DNA of 64,000 nucleotides. Source: Giesbergeria sp. (GTDB lineage Bacteria; Pseudomonadota; Gammaproteobacteria; Burkholderiales; Burkholderiaceae_C). Every line of letters begins with the position of its first letter. Within the stretch, counting starts at the first letter, position 1. The position numbers and the translations under genes are program-made. The notes under the pieces are model-generated. The model saw nothing but the letters and a program-made list of their open reading frames with translations, was not told the origin of the DNA and did not search any database. Below are positions 38,330-46,972 of this stretch, piece by piece. The stretch lies in the NCBI GenBank assembly GCA_017985015.1, contig JAGNYI010000003.1:66365-130364 (forward strand). The letters run 5' to 3'.

Positions 38330-39814
38330 TTACGCGGTGCCGCCCACCGTGAGTCCATCGATACGCAGCGTGGGCTGGCCGACGCCGACCGGCACGCTCT
38401 GGCCTTCTTTGCCGCAGGTGCCCACGCCGCTGTCGAGCCGCATGTCGTTGCCGATCATGCCCACGCGCTTGAGCGATTCGGGGCCGCTGCCAACGATGGT
38501 GGCGCCCTTCACCGGGTACTGAATCTTGCCGTTCTCTACCCAATAGGCTTCGCTGGCCGAAAACACAAATTTGCCCGAAGTAATGTCCACCTGCCCACCG
38601 CCGAAGTTGGTGGCGTACAGGCCTTTCTTGATGCTGGCGACGATTTCCTTGGGGTCCTTGTCGCCGCCCAGCATGTAGGTGTTGGTCATGCGCGGCATCG
38701 GAATGTGCGCATAGCTCTCGCGCCGGCCATTGCCGGTGGGGGCCACGCCCATCAGGCGGGCGTTGAGCGCATCCTGGATATAGCCCTTGAGGATGCCGTC
38801 CTCGATCAGCACATTGCGCCCGCTGGTGTGGCCCTCGTCGTCGACGTTGAGCGAGCCGCGCCGGTCTGGCAGCGTGCCATCGTCAAGCACCGTGACGCCC
38901 TTGGCTGCCACACGCTGGCCAATGCGGCCGCTGAAGGCGCTCGAGCCCTTGCGGTTGAAATCGCCTTCCAGTCCGTGACCGATGGCCTCATGCAGCAGGA
39001 TGCCGGGCCAGCCAGGGCCGAGCACCACCGTCATTTCCCCGGCGGGCGCGGGGCGCGATTCGAGGTTGACCAGGGCGGCATTCACCGCTTCGTCCACGTA
39101 CTGGGCGATCTGCGCGTCGTCGAAATACGCCAGGCCAAAGCGCCCGCCGCCGCCCGCCGAACCCATTTCGCGCCGGCCGTTCTGCTCGGCAATCACCGTG
39201 ACTGACAGGCGCACCAGCGGGCGCACATCGGCCGCCAGCGTGCCGTCGGCGCGCGCCACCAGCACCACGTCGTACTCGCTCGCCAACCCGGCCATGACCT
39301 GCGCCACGCGCGGGTCCTTGGCGCGGGCGCGCTGTTCGGCACGCTCCAGCAGCGCCACCTTGTCGGTGCTACCCAAGGTGCCGATGGGGTCCAGGCCGGC
39401 ATACAGCGATCGGCTTTTTGCTATCTTTTTGGAAGCTACTCGCACCTTTCCCTGTTGCGCTGACGCCGAAATGGACCGCACAGTCCGGGCTGCATCGAGC
39501 AGTGAGGCTTCAGAGATGTCGTCGGAATACGCAAACGCGGTCTTCTCGCCACTGACGGCGCGCACGCCCACGCCCTGGTCGATCGAGAAGGAGCCGGTTT
39601 TGACGATCCCCTCCTCCAGGCTCCAGCCTTCGCTGCGCGTGGTCTGAAAATACAGGTCGGCGTCGTCCACGCGGTGCGCGCGGATCTCGGCCAGGGCGCG
39701 TGCGAGGTGGCTCTCGTCCAGGCCAAACGGTGTCAGCAGCAGGCTCGCGGCCAAGTCGATGCGCCCGCGCGTGGGGGCGGCGTGGGATGCGGCAGAAGGG
39801 GTACGGGTACTCAT
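38330..39814 (-). CDS. tldD: Metalloprotease TldD
   Basis: Zinc protease subunit that acts with TldE/PmbA (not in window) on modified or unfolded peptides such as microcin precursors. The 494-residue protein has the HExxxH zinc motif as LLHEAIGHGLEGDFNRKG near residue 270. The conserved C-terminal region includes YMLGGDKDPKEIVASIKKGL, FGGGQVDITSGKFVFSASEA and GNDMRLDSGVGTCGKEGQ. Around residues 125-135 the sequence GKVRVASKKIAKSRSL is encoded by a partial two-hairpin repeat, apparently accommodated in frame. Confidence 0.96.
   Translation of the reverse strand: MSTRTPSAASHAAPTRGRIDLAASLLLTPFGLDESHLARALAEIRAHRVDDADLYFQTTRSEGWSLEEGIVKTGSFSIDQGVGVRAVSGEKTAFAYSDDISEASLLDAARTVRSISASAQQGKVRVASKKIAKSRSLYAGLDPIGTLGSTDKVALLERAEQRARAKDPRVAQVMAGLASEYDVVLVARADGTLAADVRPLVRLSVTVIAEQNGRREMGSAGGGGRFGLAYFDDAQIAQYVDEAVNAALVNLESRPAPAGEMTVVLGPGWPGILLHEAIGHGLEGDFNRKGSSAFSGRIGQRVAAKGVTVLDDGTLPDRRGSLNVDDEGHTSGRNVLIEDGILKGYIQDALNARLMGVAPTGNGRRESYAHIPMPRMTNTYMLGGDKDPKEIVASIKKGLYATNFGGGQVDITSGKFVFSASEAYWVENGKIQYPVKGATIVGSGPESLKRVGMIGNDMRLDSGVGTCGKEGQSVPVGVGQPTLRIDGLTVGGTA
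39413..39443. repeat. Partial two-hairpin repeat inside tldD, copy 7
   Basis: TTTTTGCTATCTTTTTGGAA and GCTACTC preserve the first (GCTAT...TAGC-type) half of the repeat; the AGCGCTT hairpin is absent. It is in frame within tldD and adds lysine-rich codons. Confidence is limited because only half of the element is present. Confidence 0.55.
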
Positions 39815-39880
39815 CGGCGCATTTTAGGGCGCGGCCCCGAAACCTCGCCCAGGGCGCCGCAGTTCCCATGCCGGGCAAAC

Positions 39881-40216
39881 TCAGAGCGTCTGGTCGTCCA
39901 GTACCGCGCCGGCTGCGTTGCTCTGCACGGACTCGATGCCCCCATCGCGCGCCTTGGCGCCGGAATACATCTGGCTTTGGCCGATCACCTGGCCGTTGAG
40001 CGCCTTGAGGGTGAAGTAGGGCGAGCCGTCCTTGGCAGAAAGGCGGCCGTAGCGCGCGTCGTCGGGCCCATTTTTGCGCACCGATTCGATGCCGCCCAGC
40101 GCGCTGGCTTTGGACTCGTAGGTTTCGCTGGTCAGCACCACCTGGCCATTGGCTGCCAGCAGGTTGAAAACAAATTTGTCGCTCTGGGTTTTCTTCAGCT
40201 CGAACCTGGCGGCCAT
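39881..40216 (-). CDS. YegP family protein (two DUF1508 repeats)
   Basis: A 111-residue protein made of two tandem copies of a roughly 48-residue unit: KFVFNLLAANGQVVLTSETY...GGIESVRKN, and PYFTLKALNGQVIGQSQMY...GGIESVQSN. This is the UPF0339/YegP architecture, whose function is unknown. The start MAARFELKKTQ (40216) was chosen; the upstream in-frame extension lies antisense to the rodA 3' region and is not protein-like. It follows rodA on the same strand with a 77-bp gap. Confidence 0.9.
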   Translation of the reverse strand: MAARFELKKTQSDKFVFNLLAANGQVVLTSETYESKASALGGIESVRKNGPDDARYGRLSAKDGSPYFTLKALNGQVIGQSQMYSGAKARDGGIESVQSNAAGAVLDDQTL

Positions 40217-40293
40217 GCGGATCTCCTCATTGCACCAAAAGGGCTTGGCCCCTGCCTTGTACCTTTCAGGAGCCGTTGTGGCAATGGTGCCCC

Positions 40294-41454
40294 TCAGCGC
40301 ACCTGAGACGGATCGCGCTGCGAGCGCACGATGGACATCAGAATGCCCAGCGCCAGACCCAGCGTGACCATCGCCGTGCCGCCGTAGCTGATGAAGGGCA
40401 GCGGCACGCCCACGACCGGCAAGATGCCGCTCACCATGCCCATGTTGACGAAGGCATAAGTGAAGAAAATCATGGACACGGCCGCCGCCATCAGTCGCGC
40501 AAACAAGGTGTTTGCATGCATGGCGATGGCCAGGCCACGCCACACCAGCAGCAGAAAGCAGACGATCAGCACCAGATTGCCGATCAGACCGAACTCTTCG
40601 GAAAATGCGGCAAAAATAAAGTCGGTGGTGCGTTCTGGAATGAACTCCAGGTGCGTCTGCGTGCCGGCCATGAAACCCTTGCCAAAGGTTCCGCCCGAGC
40701 CAATGGCGATCATGCCCTGGATGATGTGAAACCCCTTGCCCAGCGGATCGCGCGTCGGATCGAGCAGCGTGCAGATGCGCTGCTGCTGGTAGTCGTGCAG
40801 CAACGGCCAGCGCACACCGTCGGCACAGAGCTGGGGCTCAAAACCCACAATCAGCGCAATTCCCACGGCGCCCAGCAAGACGGGAGGCAACACCAGCTTC
40901 CAGGACAAGCCGGCAAAGAAGATCACCGACAGGCCCGCAGCCAGCACCAACAGCGAAGTGCCCAGATCGGGCTGCTTCATGATCAGGCCCACCGGCATGG
41001 CCAGCAGCAGCCCTGCCACGGCAAAGTCGACCGCGCGCAGTTGTCCCTCGCGCTTCTGAAACCACCAGGCCAGCATCAGCGGCATGCCGATCTTGAGCAG
41101 CTCGCTCGGCTGGATGACCACCCCCAGGTCAATCCAGCGCTGGGCGCCCTTCTTGGTGATGCCGGCCAGCGCGACGGCCACCAGCAGCACCACACCAGCG
41201 GCGTAGAGCGGCGGCGCAAAAACCATCAGGCGCTGCGGAGGAATTTGCGCCACGACAAACAGCAGCGCCAGAGCAATCAGCATGTTGCGCCCATGGTCGG
41301 CAAAGCGGGTGCCGTGGTCGTACCCCGAGGAATACATAGCCAGCAGGCCTGCACTTGCCAGAACCAGCACCAGCAGCAGCAGCCAGCCGTCAAAGCCACG
41401 AAACAGTGGCAGGACGCGAGCCAGCAGTGTCGGTTGGTTGATCGTGGTTTCCAT
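40294..41454 (-). CDS. rodA: Rod-shape SEDS peptidoglycan polymerase RodA
   Basis: Glycosyltransferase of the elongasome that polymerises lipid II with PBP2. The 386-residue protein has about ten hydrophobic segments. SEDS-family landmarks include QPSELLKIGMPLMLAWWF, KQPDLGTSLLVLAAG and TEF-type ERTTDFIFAAFSEEFGLIGN, with VGVPLPFISYGGTAMVTLGL near the end. The length is normal. PBP2 and mreBCD, often next to it, are presumably beyond or elsewhere; here the neighbour upstream is a divergent esterase gene. Confidence 0.95.
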   Translation of the reverse strand: METTINQPTLLARVLPLFRGFDGWLLLLVLVLASAGLLAMYSSGYDHGTRFADHGRNMLIALALLFVVAQIPPQRLMVFAPPLYAAGVVLLVAVALAGITKKGAQRWIDLGVVIQPSELLKIGMPLMLAWWFQKREGQLRAVDFAVAGLLLAMPVGLIMKQPDLGTSLLVLAAGLSVIFFAGLSWKLVLPPVLLGAVGIALIVGFEPQLCADGVRWPLLHDYQQQRICTLLDPTRDPLGKGFHIIQGMIAIGSGGTFGKGFMAGTQTHLEFIPERTTDFIFAAFSEEFGLIGNLVLIVCFLLLVWRGLAIAMHANTLFARLMAAAVSMIFFTYAFVNMGMVSGILPVVGVPLPFISYGGTAMVTLGLALGILMSIVRSQRDPSQVR

Positions 41455-41509
41455 GGGACGTGATTATCGCGGCCCGCCCGGTCGCATCCGGCTCGCGGAC
41501 AATCCCTTG

Positions 41510-42115
41510 ATGGCGCCACCGCAACCACCCTCCCCCACCACGCACCTGCTGTACCTGCACGGCTTTCGCTCATCGCCCCAATCGGCCAAGGCGCGCCTCA
41601 TGGCCACGTATGTGGCACAAAACCACCCCAACGTACTGCTTTGGTGCCCGCAACTGCCACCGTCGCCCCGCGCGGCGATGGAAATGCTGCGCCAAGGCAT
41701 CGCCGACTGGCCCAACCCCAACATGGCTGTCATAGGCTCTTCGCTGGGCGGCTACTACGCCGCCTGGGTGGCGCAGCAGGCCCGCTGCCCCAGCGTGCTG
41801 CTGAACCCGGCCGTGAACCCGGCGCGCGACCTGGCACACCACATTGGAGACCAAACCAGCTGGCACGACCCGGAAGAGCATTTCTATTTCGCGCCGGAGT
41901 TCGTCGATGAGCTGCGCGCGCTTGACGTGCGTGGTCTGGCTCCCGCTGCGCGTCAGTTGGCCATCATTGCCAAAGGCGACGAAGTACTCGACTGGCGCGA
42001 GATGCTGGCTCGCTACGCGCAAGCCCAAGTGACGCTGCTTGAAGGCGGCGACCATGCACTGAGCGACTTTGCCCAGCATCTGCCCGCTGTCGCACGGTTT
42101 CTGCGGTTGGCGTGA
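41510..42115 (+). CDS. YqiA/YcfP-type alpha/beta-hydrolase esterase
   Basis: A 201-residue small serine hydrolase. The nucleophile elbow is GSSLGGYYA (Ser in GxSxG), preceded by the oxyanion region LYLHGFRSSPQSAKA. The later Asp (KGDEVLDWREM) and His (EGGDHALSDF) complete the triad. This matches UPF0227/YqiA esterases that act on short acyl esters in vitro; the physiological substrate is unknown. The start at 41510 gives the family length. Confidence 0.9.
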   Translation: MAPPQPPSPTTHLLYLHGFRSSPQSAKARLMATYVAQNHPNVLLWCPQLPPSPRAAMEMLRQGIADWPNPNMAVIGSSLGGYYAAWVAQQARCPSVLLNPAVNPARDLAHHIGDQTSWHDPEEHFYFAPEFVDELRALDVRGLAPAARQLAIIAKGDEVLDWREMLARYAQAQVTLLEGGDHALSDFAQHLPAVARFLRLA

Positions 42116-42162
42116 CTGGCTTTTGTGCCTGAGACGCGCCCTGTACGGACGCTCCAGAGGTG

Positions 42163-42573
42163 TCAGGGCCTAGCCGTGCAGGCCACGCCGGGGCGCGAAG
42201 CTTGTTTCAACCAGGCAATCAAATCCGCACGCTCGCCATCGTCCTTCACGCCGGCATAGCCCATGGCGGTTCCAGGCACGGTTTTCATCGGATCTTTGAG
42301 GAAGACGTTGAGCGACTTCTCGTCCCAGACAAAGCCGCTCGCGCGCAGGGCCTTGGAATAGTCCTCGTAGCCGGGCGCCGTCCCCGCGCGGCGCCCAAAC
42401 AGTCCGCAATGCTGTGGACCCGTGCGGTTGCCCTCGATAGCGTGGCAGGCCGCGCAGCGCGCATAGACCTGCTGGCCGCGCGCCAGTGCTGCGGCATCCG
42501 GCGCTGCGCTGGCGGTGGCCGCAAGCAGGCCGCTCACCAGCCCCAGCGCGACGGAAAGCGCGCGCGGTCTCAT
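42163..42573 (-). CDS. Class I c-type cytochrome, periplasmic
   Basis: A 136-residue precursor with a Sec signal peptide (cleaved near ASAAP, about residue 23), a haem-attachment motif CAACH at residues 40-44, and a probable distal methionine in VPGTAMGYAGVKD. The size and motif spacing fit mitochondrial-like cytochrome c552/c2. It overlaps the ferritin-like gene by four bases and so belongs to an ECF sigma/ferritin-like/cytochrome operon. It may donate or accept electrons for the ferritin-like partner, which is inference. Confidence 0.9.
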   Translation of the reverse strand: MRPRALSVALGLVSGLLAATASAAPDAAALARGQQVYARCAACHAIEGNRTGPQHCGLFGRRAGTAPGYEDYSKALRASGFVWDEKSLNVFLKDPMKTVPGTAMGYAGVKDDGERADLIAWLKQASRPGVACTARP

Positions 42574-43163
42574 GACATGAAGGCCGAAGGCACGGGGTTT
42601 TCGCCCAGCACCTGGCGCAGCACGGCCCAGTGCATGGCCTCATCGCCCAAAATGCTGGCCGCCACTTGCGCCAGGTTGTGGTCGGCAAACAAGGGCACGG
42701 CGCCCAGATAGGCCGAGATGGCGCCTCGCTCCAGACCGGCAGCAAAGCGCAGTACGTCGGCTTCCGCCTTGAGCTTTTCTACCGGAAACTGGTATTTGGC
42801 CTTGGCGACCACGGCCTTTCCACCCATCTTTTCCACCGTAGCGGCGATCGCGGCCGCGTGCTCCTTGTGGTGGCCCTGAAACTGCACAGCTACCGGCAAC
42901 ACGCCTTTGCTGAGCAAACCGCTCTCAGCCCCAAGCTGGTAGGCGGCGATGGCTTCGAACTCGGCACCCAGGGCACTGTTGAGGATGCGCACGTCCGACT
43001 CAAGATCCTTGGCGCTGACTTTGGCACCTGCCGCCAGCGCATCGCGCCCACCCAGCAAGGCCACGGCGCTCGCCGACAGCACGGCGGCGCCAGAGACCGA
43101 CATGGCACGGCGGCGAGAGAGGAACAAGGCTTGGGACGGAACGTAAATGGACGTGTTTTTCAT
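42570..43163 (-). CDS. Exported ferritin-like domain protein
   Basis: A 197-residue protein with a Tat-like signal (LSRRRAMSVSGAAVLSAS) and a four-helix ferritin-like domain. Likely metal ligands sit in EFEAIAAYQ, GHHKEHAAAI, LERGAISAYLG and DEAMHWAVLRQ. The pattern fits the Ferritin_2/DUF4439-type group found with ECF sigma factors. Function is unproven: periplasmic iron or redox handling is inferred. It lies between the sigma factor gene (34 bp upstream) and the cytochrome gene (overlapping). Confidence 0.85.
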   Translation of the reverse strand: MKNTSIYVPSQALFLSRRRAMSVSGAAVLSASAVALLGGRDALAAGAKVSAKDLESDVRILNSALGAEFEAIAAYQLGAESGLLSKGVLPVAVQFQGHHKEHAAAIAATVEKMGGKAVVAKAKYQFPVEKLKAEADVLRFAAGLERGAISAYLGAVPLFADHNLAQVAASILGDEAMHWAVLRQVLGENPVPSAFMS

Positions 43164-43197
43164 GGTGTTCTCCTTGGGTTAAAAAAGAGGGCGGCGA

Positions 43198-43920
43198 TCA
43201 AGGCCGCTGAATGAGGTCACGCTGCTGCAGTTCGGCCAGAACATGGCGCACAACCTGGTCGCAGCGCTCGCCGGCAAAGGCAAAAACGCCCTCGGCATGC
43301 GCCTCTATTTGCGCGCTGAGCGCGTCGCGCAGCAGGGAGCGGGCGCGCAGGTAGCGGGTTTTGACGACGGCATCACTCAACTGCAGGCAGTACGCCGCTT
43401 CGTCCACGCTCATTTCTTGCACGGCGCGCAGCATGAAAACACTGCGGTAGATGGGCGGCAGGCCCTCGATGGCGGACTGCAACAAGGCGCGCAACTCGGT
43501 CCGTGCGGCCGCAGATTCGGGCGACGCGCTATGGGGGGCGCTGAAAGACATCATGTGCTCCGGGGAAGGTTCGTGGTCCACGTCCTGGGCGCAATCGGTA
43601 GGCACCGATCGGCCGCGCCGGCGCAGCACATCGAGCGCCAGGTTGATGGCGATGCGCGCCAGCCAGGTGCCCAGCGACGCACCGCCCTGAAAATCCTGCA
43701 GCCGCGTGAAAGCGCGCAGATAGGTTTCCTGCACCACGTCCTGAGCCTCGGCGTCGTCAGCGACCACGCCGCGCGCTGCGCGGAACAGCAGGCGGTTGTG
43801 GCGCCGCATGATGGCTTCGAACGCGCTTGGCTCGCCCTGCAGTGCGCTGGCCACCAGTTGCTCGTCCGAACCTGCTGGAAACCGCGTGGCTGGGGTACTG
43901 GGCAGAGACAAGGCATGCAT
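43198..43920 (-). CDS. ECF-type RNA polymerase sigma factor
   Basis: A 240-residue extracytoplasmic-function sigma factor. Region 2 is ANAINLAL-like: TWLARIAINLALDVLRRRG after DAEAQDVVQETYLRAFTRL. Region 4 is LPPIYRSVFMLRAVQEMSVDEAAYCLQLS with its HTH. The extended C-terminus (about 45 residues, AGERCDQVVRHVLAELQQ) is typical of a subgroup lacking a dedicated anti-sigma. None is found beside it here; the downstream genes encode a ferritin-like protein and a cytochrome. Start MHALSLPS (43920) is favoured; MITSPSKT (43956) is possible. Confidence 0.93.
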   Translation of the reverse strand: MHALSLPSTPATRFPAGSDEQLVASALQGEPSAFEAIMRRHNRLLFRAARGVVADDAEAQDVVQETYLRAFTRLQDFQGGASLGTWLARIAINLALDVLRRRGRSVPTDCAQDVDHEPSPEHMMSFSAPHSASPESAAARTELRALLQSAIEGLPPIYRSVFMLRAVQEMSVDEAAYCLQLSDAVVKTRYLRARSLLRDALSAQIEAHAEGVFAFAGERCDQVVRHVLAELQQRDLIQRP

Positions 43921-44071
43921 GGTGAGACTCACAGTTTTTGAAGGGCTTGTAATCATTGGACGCTGGCATTGCGCAAAAGGTGACAGGCGCCGGCATACCC
44001 GCAATTGCCACGTGCACAAACCTGGTTCCCACACCCAGCCAAAATGGCCTCTCGTTCAACCGAGTCAGCCC

Positions 44072-44833
44072 ATGAAAATTGCCTTGCTCTCTGACCTGCA
44101 CCTGTCCGTCCAACCCCTGGACCTGCCGCAGACCAATGCCGATGTCGTCGTCCTGGCCGGTGATCTGCAACGCCCCGCACAAGGCATGGCCTGGGCGCGG
44201 CAGTTCAGCCAGCCCACGCTCTACGTCGCTGGCAACCATGAGTTCTATGGCTCCGACCTGGTGAGCACCATGGCGAGCCTGCGCACCGAGGCGCAGGGCA
44301 GCCAGGTGCGCGTGCTGGAGCGGGACGAATGGCGCCACGGCGGCGTGCGCTTTCTGGCCTGCACGCTGTGGTCGGATTACCGGCTGTTCGACTCGCCCGA
44401 GCAACGAGACGAGGGCCTGCAAAAAGCGCAGGAGTTCGTGCGCGACTTCAGCCGCATCGGTCTCACCCCGGATTTCCCGGACCGATTTACGCCCGCCGTG
44501 TCGCAAATGCTGTTTGACCAGTCTGTCGCCTGGCTGGAAGCACGCTTTGGCGAACCCTTCGATGGCCCCACGGTCGTGGTCACGCACTTTGCGCCCTCAC
44601 CGGGCAGCATTGCGCCGCAGTTTGTCGGCTCGCCGCTGAACGCCTGCTTTGTCTCCAACCTGGAAGCGCAGATCCTGCGCTGGCAGCCCTGCCTTTGGCT
44701 GCACGGCCACGTGCACCACAGTTGCGATTACCTTGTGGGCGCCACGCGCGTCGTGGCCAACCCACGCGGCTATGCGCCCAAAGGCGAGGTGGAAAACACG
44801 CAATTCGCACCCAACCTGCTGATCGAGTTCTAA
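44072..44833 (+). CDS. Calcineurin-like metallophosphoesterase
   Basis: A 253-residue cytoplasmic phosphoesterase with the complete dimetal motif set: SDLHL (D-x-H), VVLAGDLQ (GD), GNHEFYG (GNH[E/D]), VVTHFAPS and HGHVHHSCDY (GH-x-H). The substrate is not predictable; small members act on cyclic nucleotides, diadenosine polyphosphates or sugar phosphates. It is divergent from the ECF sigma gene and 57 bp before the RNB exonuclease gene on the same strand. Confidence 0.92.
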   Translation: MKIALLSDLHLSVQPLDLPQTNADVVVLAGDLQRPAQGMAWARQFSQPTLYVAGNHEFYGSDLVSTMASLRTEAQGSQVRVLERDEWRHGGVRFLACTLWSDYRLFDSPEQRDEGLQKAQEFVRDFSRIGLTPDFPDRFTPAVSQMLFDQSVAWLEARFGEPFDGPTVVVTHFAPSPGSIAPQFVGSPLNACFVSNLEAQILRWQPCLWLHGHVHHSCDYLVGATRVVANPRGYAPKGEVENTQFAPNLLIEF

Positions 44834-44890
44834 AAACGCCGGAGCCAGGGCGACCATGGCGTCCCGTGCGGCCATGGGACAATTCGGCCA

Positions 44891-46972
44891 ATGCACGCAC
44901 TTTTTGAAGATTCCGGCAAGTTTTTCGCCGGCCGCATCCTGTCAGAAGCCGAATCCTCGGCCCAGGTCGAGCTCGACTCAGGCAAGCGGGTCAAGGTCAA
45001 GGCCGCCAACCTGCTGCTCAAGTTCGAGAAACCCGCGCCGGCTGAACTGCTCGCGCAGGGCCAGGCGCTGGCGGAGTCCATCGATCTGCCGCTGGCCTGG
45101 GAATTCGCCCCCGAAGGCGAATTTGGGTTTGGTGACTTGGCACGCGACTATTTTTCCGAGCACGCCACGCTGACCGAGCAGGCCGCCGCGCTGTTTCGCC
45201 TGTACGAGGCGCCGCACTACTTTCGCCGCGCCGGCAAGGGGCGCTTCAAGAAGGCGCCCGCCGAGATCCTGCAGCAGGCGCTGGCCGCCATCGAGAAGAA
45301 AAAAGCGGTGCTGGCGCAGATTGCCGAGTGGGCCGAGCAACTCGGGCAAGGCGTTTGCCCCGCGCCGATCCGCGAACAGCTCTACAAGATTTTGTTTCGC
45401 CCCGACAAGAACGCAGCGGAATACAAGGCCGTGGTCGAGGCCAGCCGCGCCACGCACACCGCGCCGCTCGACCTGCTGCAAAAGGCCGGCGCCATTGATT
45501 CAAGCTACCAGTTTCACTGGAAGCGCTTTTTGTTCGACAACTTCCCCAAGGGCACCGCCTTCCCGCCACTCGATGCGCCGCAGCCGCCCGCCGATCTGCC
45601 GCTGGCCGAGGTGCAGGCCTTCTCCATCGACGATTCGCAGACCACCGAAATCGACGATGCGCTCTCTGTCACCGGGCTCGGGACCGGCACGGTCACGCTG
45701 GGCATCCACATCGCGGCACCCGGTTTGGCGATTGCCCCCGGCAGCGCGCTCGATCTGATCGGCCGCCAGCGCCTGTCCACCGTCTACATGCCCGGCTACA
45801 AGATCACCATGCTGCCGGGCAGCGTGGTGCAGATCTATACCTTGGACGAAGGCCGCGACAACCCGGCCGTGTCGCTGTACTGCACCATCGACGAAGCCAC
45901 GCTGGAGATCACCGCCACCGAAACGCGCCTGGACCGCGTGCCCGTGATCGCCAACCTGCGCCACGACCAGTTGGACCACATCGTCACCGAGGACTGGTTG
46001 GGCGACCACCAAATTGAGATAGAAAACACCCCCCAGCGCTTATCTGATCTGCGCCCCCAGCTATCATTTTTGCACCGCTTGGCGCAAAAACTCAAAGCCG
46101 GGCGCGAAGTGGTGCGCGGCAAGCCCGAAAACTTCAACCGGCCGGACTACAACTTCAAGTTGGTCGGTGGCGACGGCGGCGAGCCCGACGGCAGCGAAAC
46201 GGTGCACATCAGCACCCGCCAGCGCGGCGCGCCGCTGGACCTCATCGTGGCCGAAGCCGCCATCGTGGCCAACAGCACCTGGGGCGGCTGGCTCGCGAGC
46301 CTGGGGGTCCCCGGCATCTACCGCAGCCAGGCCAGCATGGCGCCTGGCGTGAAGGTGCGCATGGGCACCAAGGCGCTGCCGCACGCGGGCATGGGCGTGA
46401 AAAGCTATACCTGGGCCACGAGCCCGCTGCGCCGCTATGTCGACCTGGTGAACCAGTGGCAGATCATTGCCTGCGCGCGCCACGGCGCCACAGCAGCATT
46501 GGCCGCGCCGTTCAAGCCCAAGGACGCCGAGCTGTTCTCCATCATCAGCAGCTTTGACGCCACCTACAGCGCCTACAACGGCTACCAGGCGGGCATGGAG
46601 CGCTTCTGGACGCTCAAGTACCTGGAGCAAAACGGCATCACCGAGTTGGAGGCGACGGTCTTCAAGGAAGGCCCCGGTGGCAGCTTTCTGGTGCGCGCCG
46701 ACGCCCTGCCGCTCGTCTTCCCGGTGCTGGGCGCGCAGAACCTGCCGCGTGGTGCGCGCTTGCGTGTCAAGCTGGGCGAGGTGGACGAGATCACGCTGGA
46801 CCTGCATGGCACGGTGCTGGAACGCCTGGACGACCCGCTGGACCCCAGCGACGATGGCCCTGTGGACGACGAAGGCAGCGACGACAGCGACGACGCCGTG
46901 GCCGGCCCGATCGCCATTGCGGTGGATATGAACGAACCCGAAGCGGCTCCGGCCGACGCTGCTGCACCGTGA
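44891..46972 (+). CDS. RNB-domain (RNase II/R family) exoribonuclease
   Basis: 3'-5' processive exoribonuclease. The 693-residue protein has the RNB catalytic signature FSIDDSQTTEIDDALSV with the four acidic residues, and later YRSQASMAPG and YTWATSPLRRYVDLVNQWQ, diagnostic of the family. The N-terminus is not a clear pair of cold-shock domains, which separates it from classical RNase R, and the C-terminus has an acidic tail rather than a basic one. An in-frame two-hairpin repeat copy encodes part of the segment after HIVTEDWLGDH. Its stop overlaps the next start (GTGA). Confidence 0.92.
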   Translation: MHALFEDSGKFFAGRILSEAESSAQVELDSGKRVKVKAANLLLKFEKPAPAELLAQGQALAESIDLPLAWEFAPEGEFGFGDLARDYFSEHATLTEQAAALFRLYEAPHYFRRAGKGRFKKAPAEILQQALAAIEKKKAVLAQIAEWAEQLGQGVCPAPIREQLYKILFRPDKNAAEYKAVVEASRATHTAPLDLLQKAGAIDSSYQFHWKRFLFDNFPKGTAFPPLDAPQPPADLPLAEVQAFSIDDSQTTEIDDALSVTGLGTGTVTLGIHIAAPGLAIAPGSALDLIGRQRLSTVYMPGYKITMLPGSVVQIYTLDEGRDNPAVSLYCTIDEATLEITATETRLDRVPVIANLRHDQLDHIVTEDWLGDHQIEIENTPQRLSDLRPQLSFLHRLAQKLKAGREVVRGKPENFNRPDYNFKLVGGDGGEPDGSETVHISTRQRGAPLDLIVAEAAIVANSTWGGWLASLGVPGIYRSQASMAPGVKVRMGTKALPHAGMGVKSYTWATSPLRRYVDLVNQWQIIACARHGATAALAAPFKPKDAELFSIISSFDATYSAYNGYQAGMERFWTLKYLEQNGITELEATVFKEGPGGSFLVRADALPLVFPVLGAQNLPRGARLRVKLGEVDEITLDLHGTVLERLDDPLDPSDDGPVDDEGSDDSDDAVAGPIAIAVDMNEPEAAPADAAAP
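46009..46075. repeat. Two-hairpin repeat inside the RNB exonuclease gene, copy 8
   Basis: Within the RNB coding sequence, AGCGCTTATCTGATC and, further on, CAGCTATCATTTTTGCACC match the repeat family in inverse orientation. The region is in frame, encoding about 20 residues around NTPQRLSDLRPQLSFLH. Local base use (AT-rich strings) differs from the flanking gene. Confidence 0.68.
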
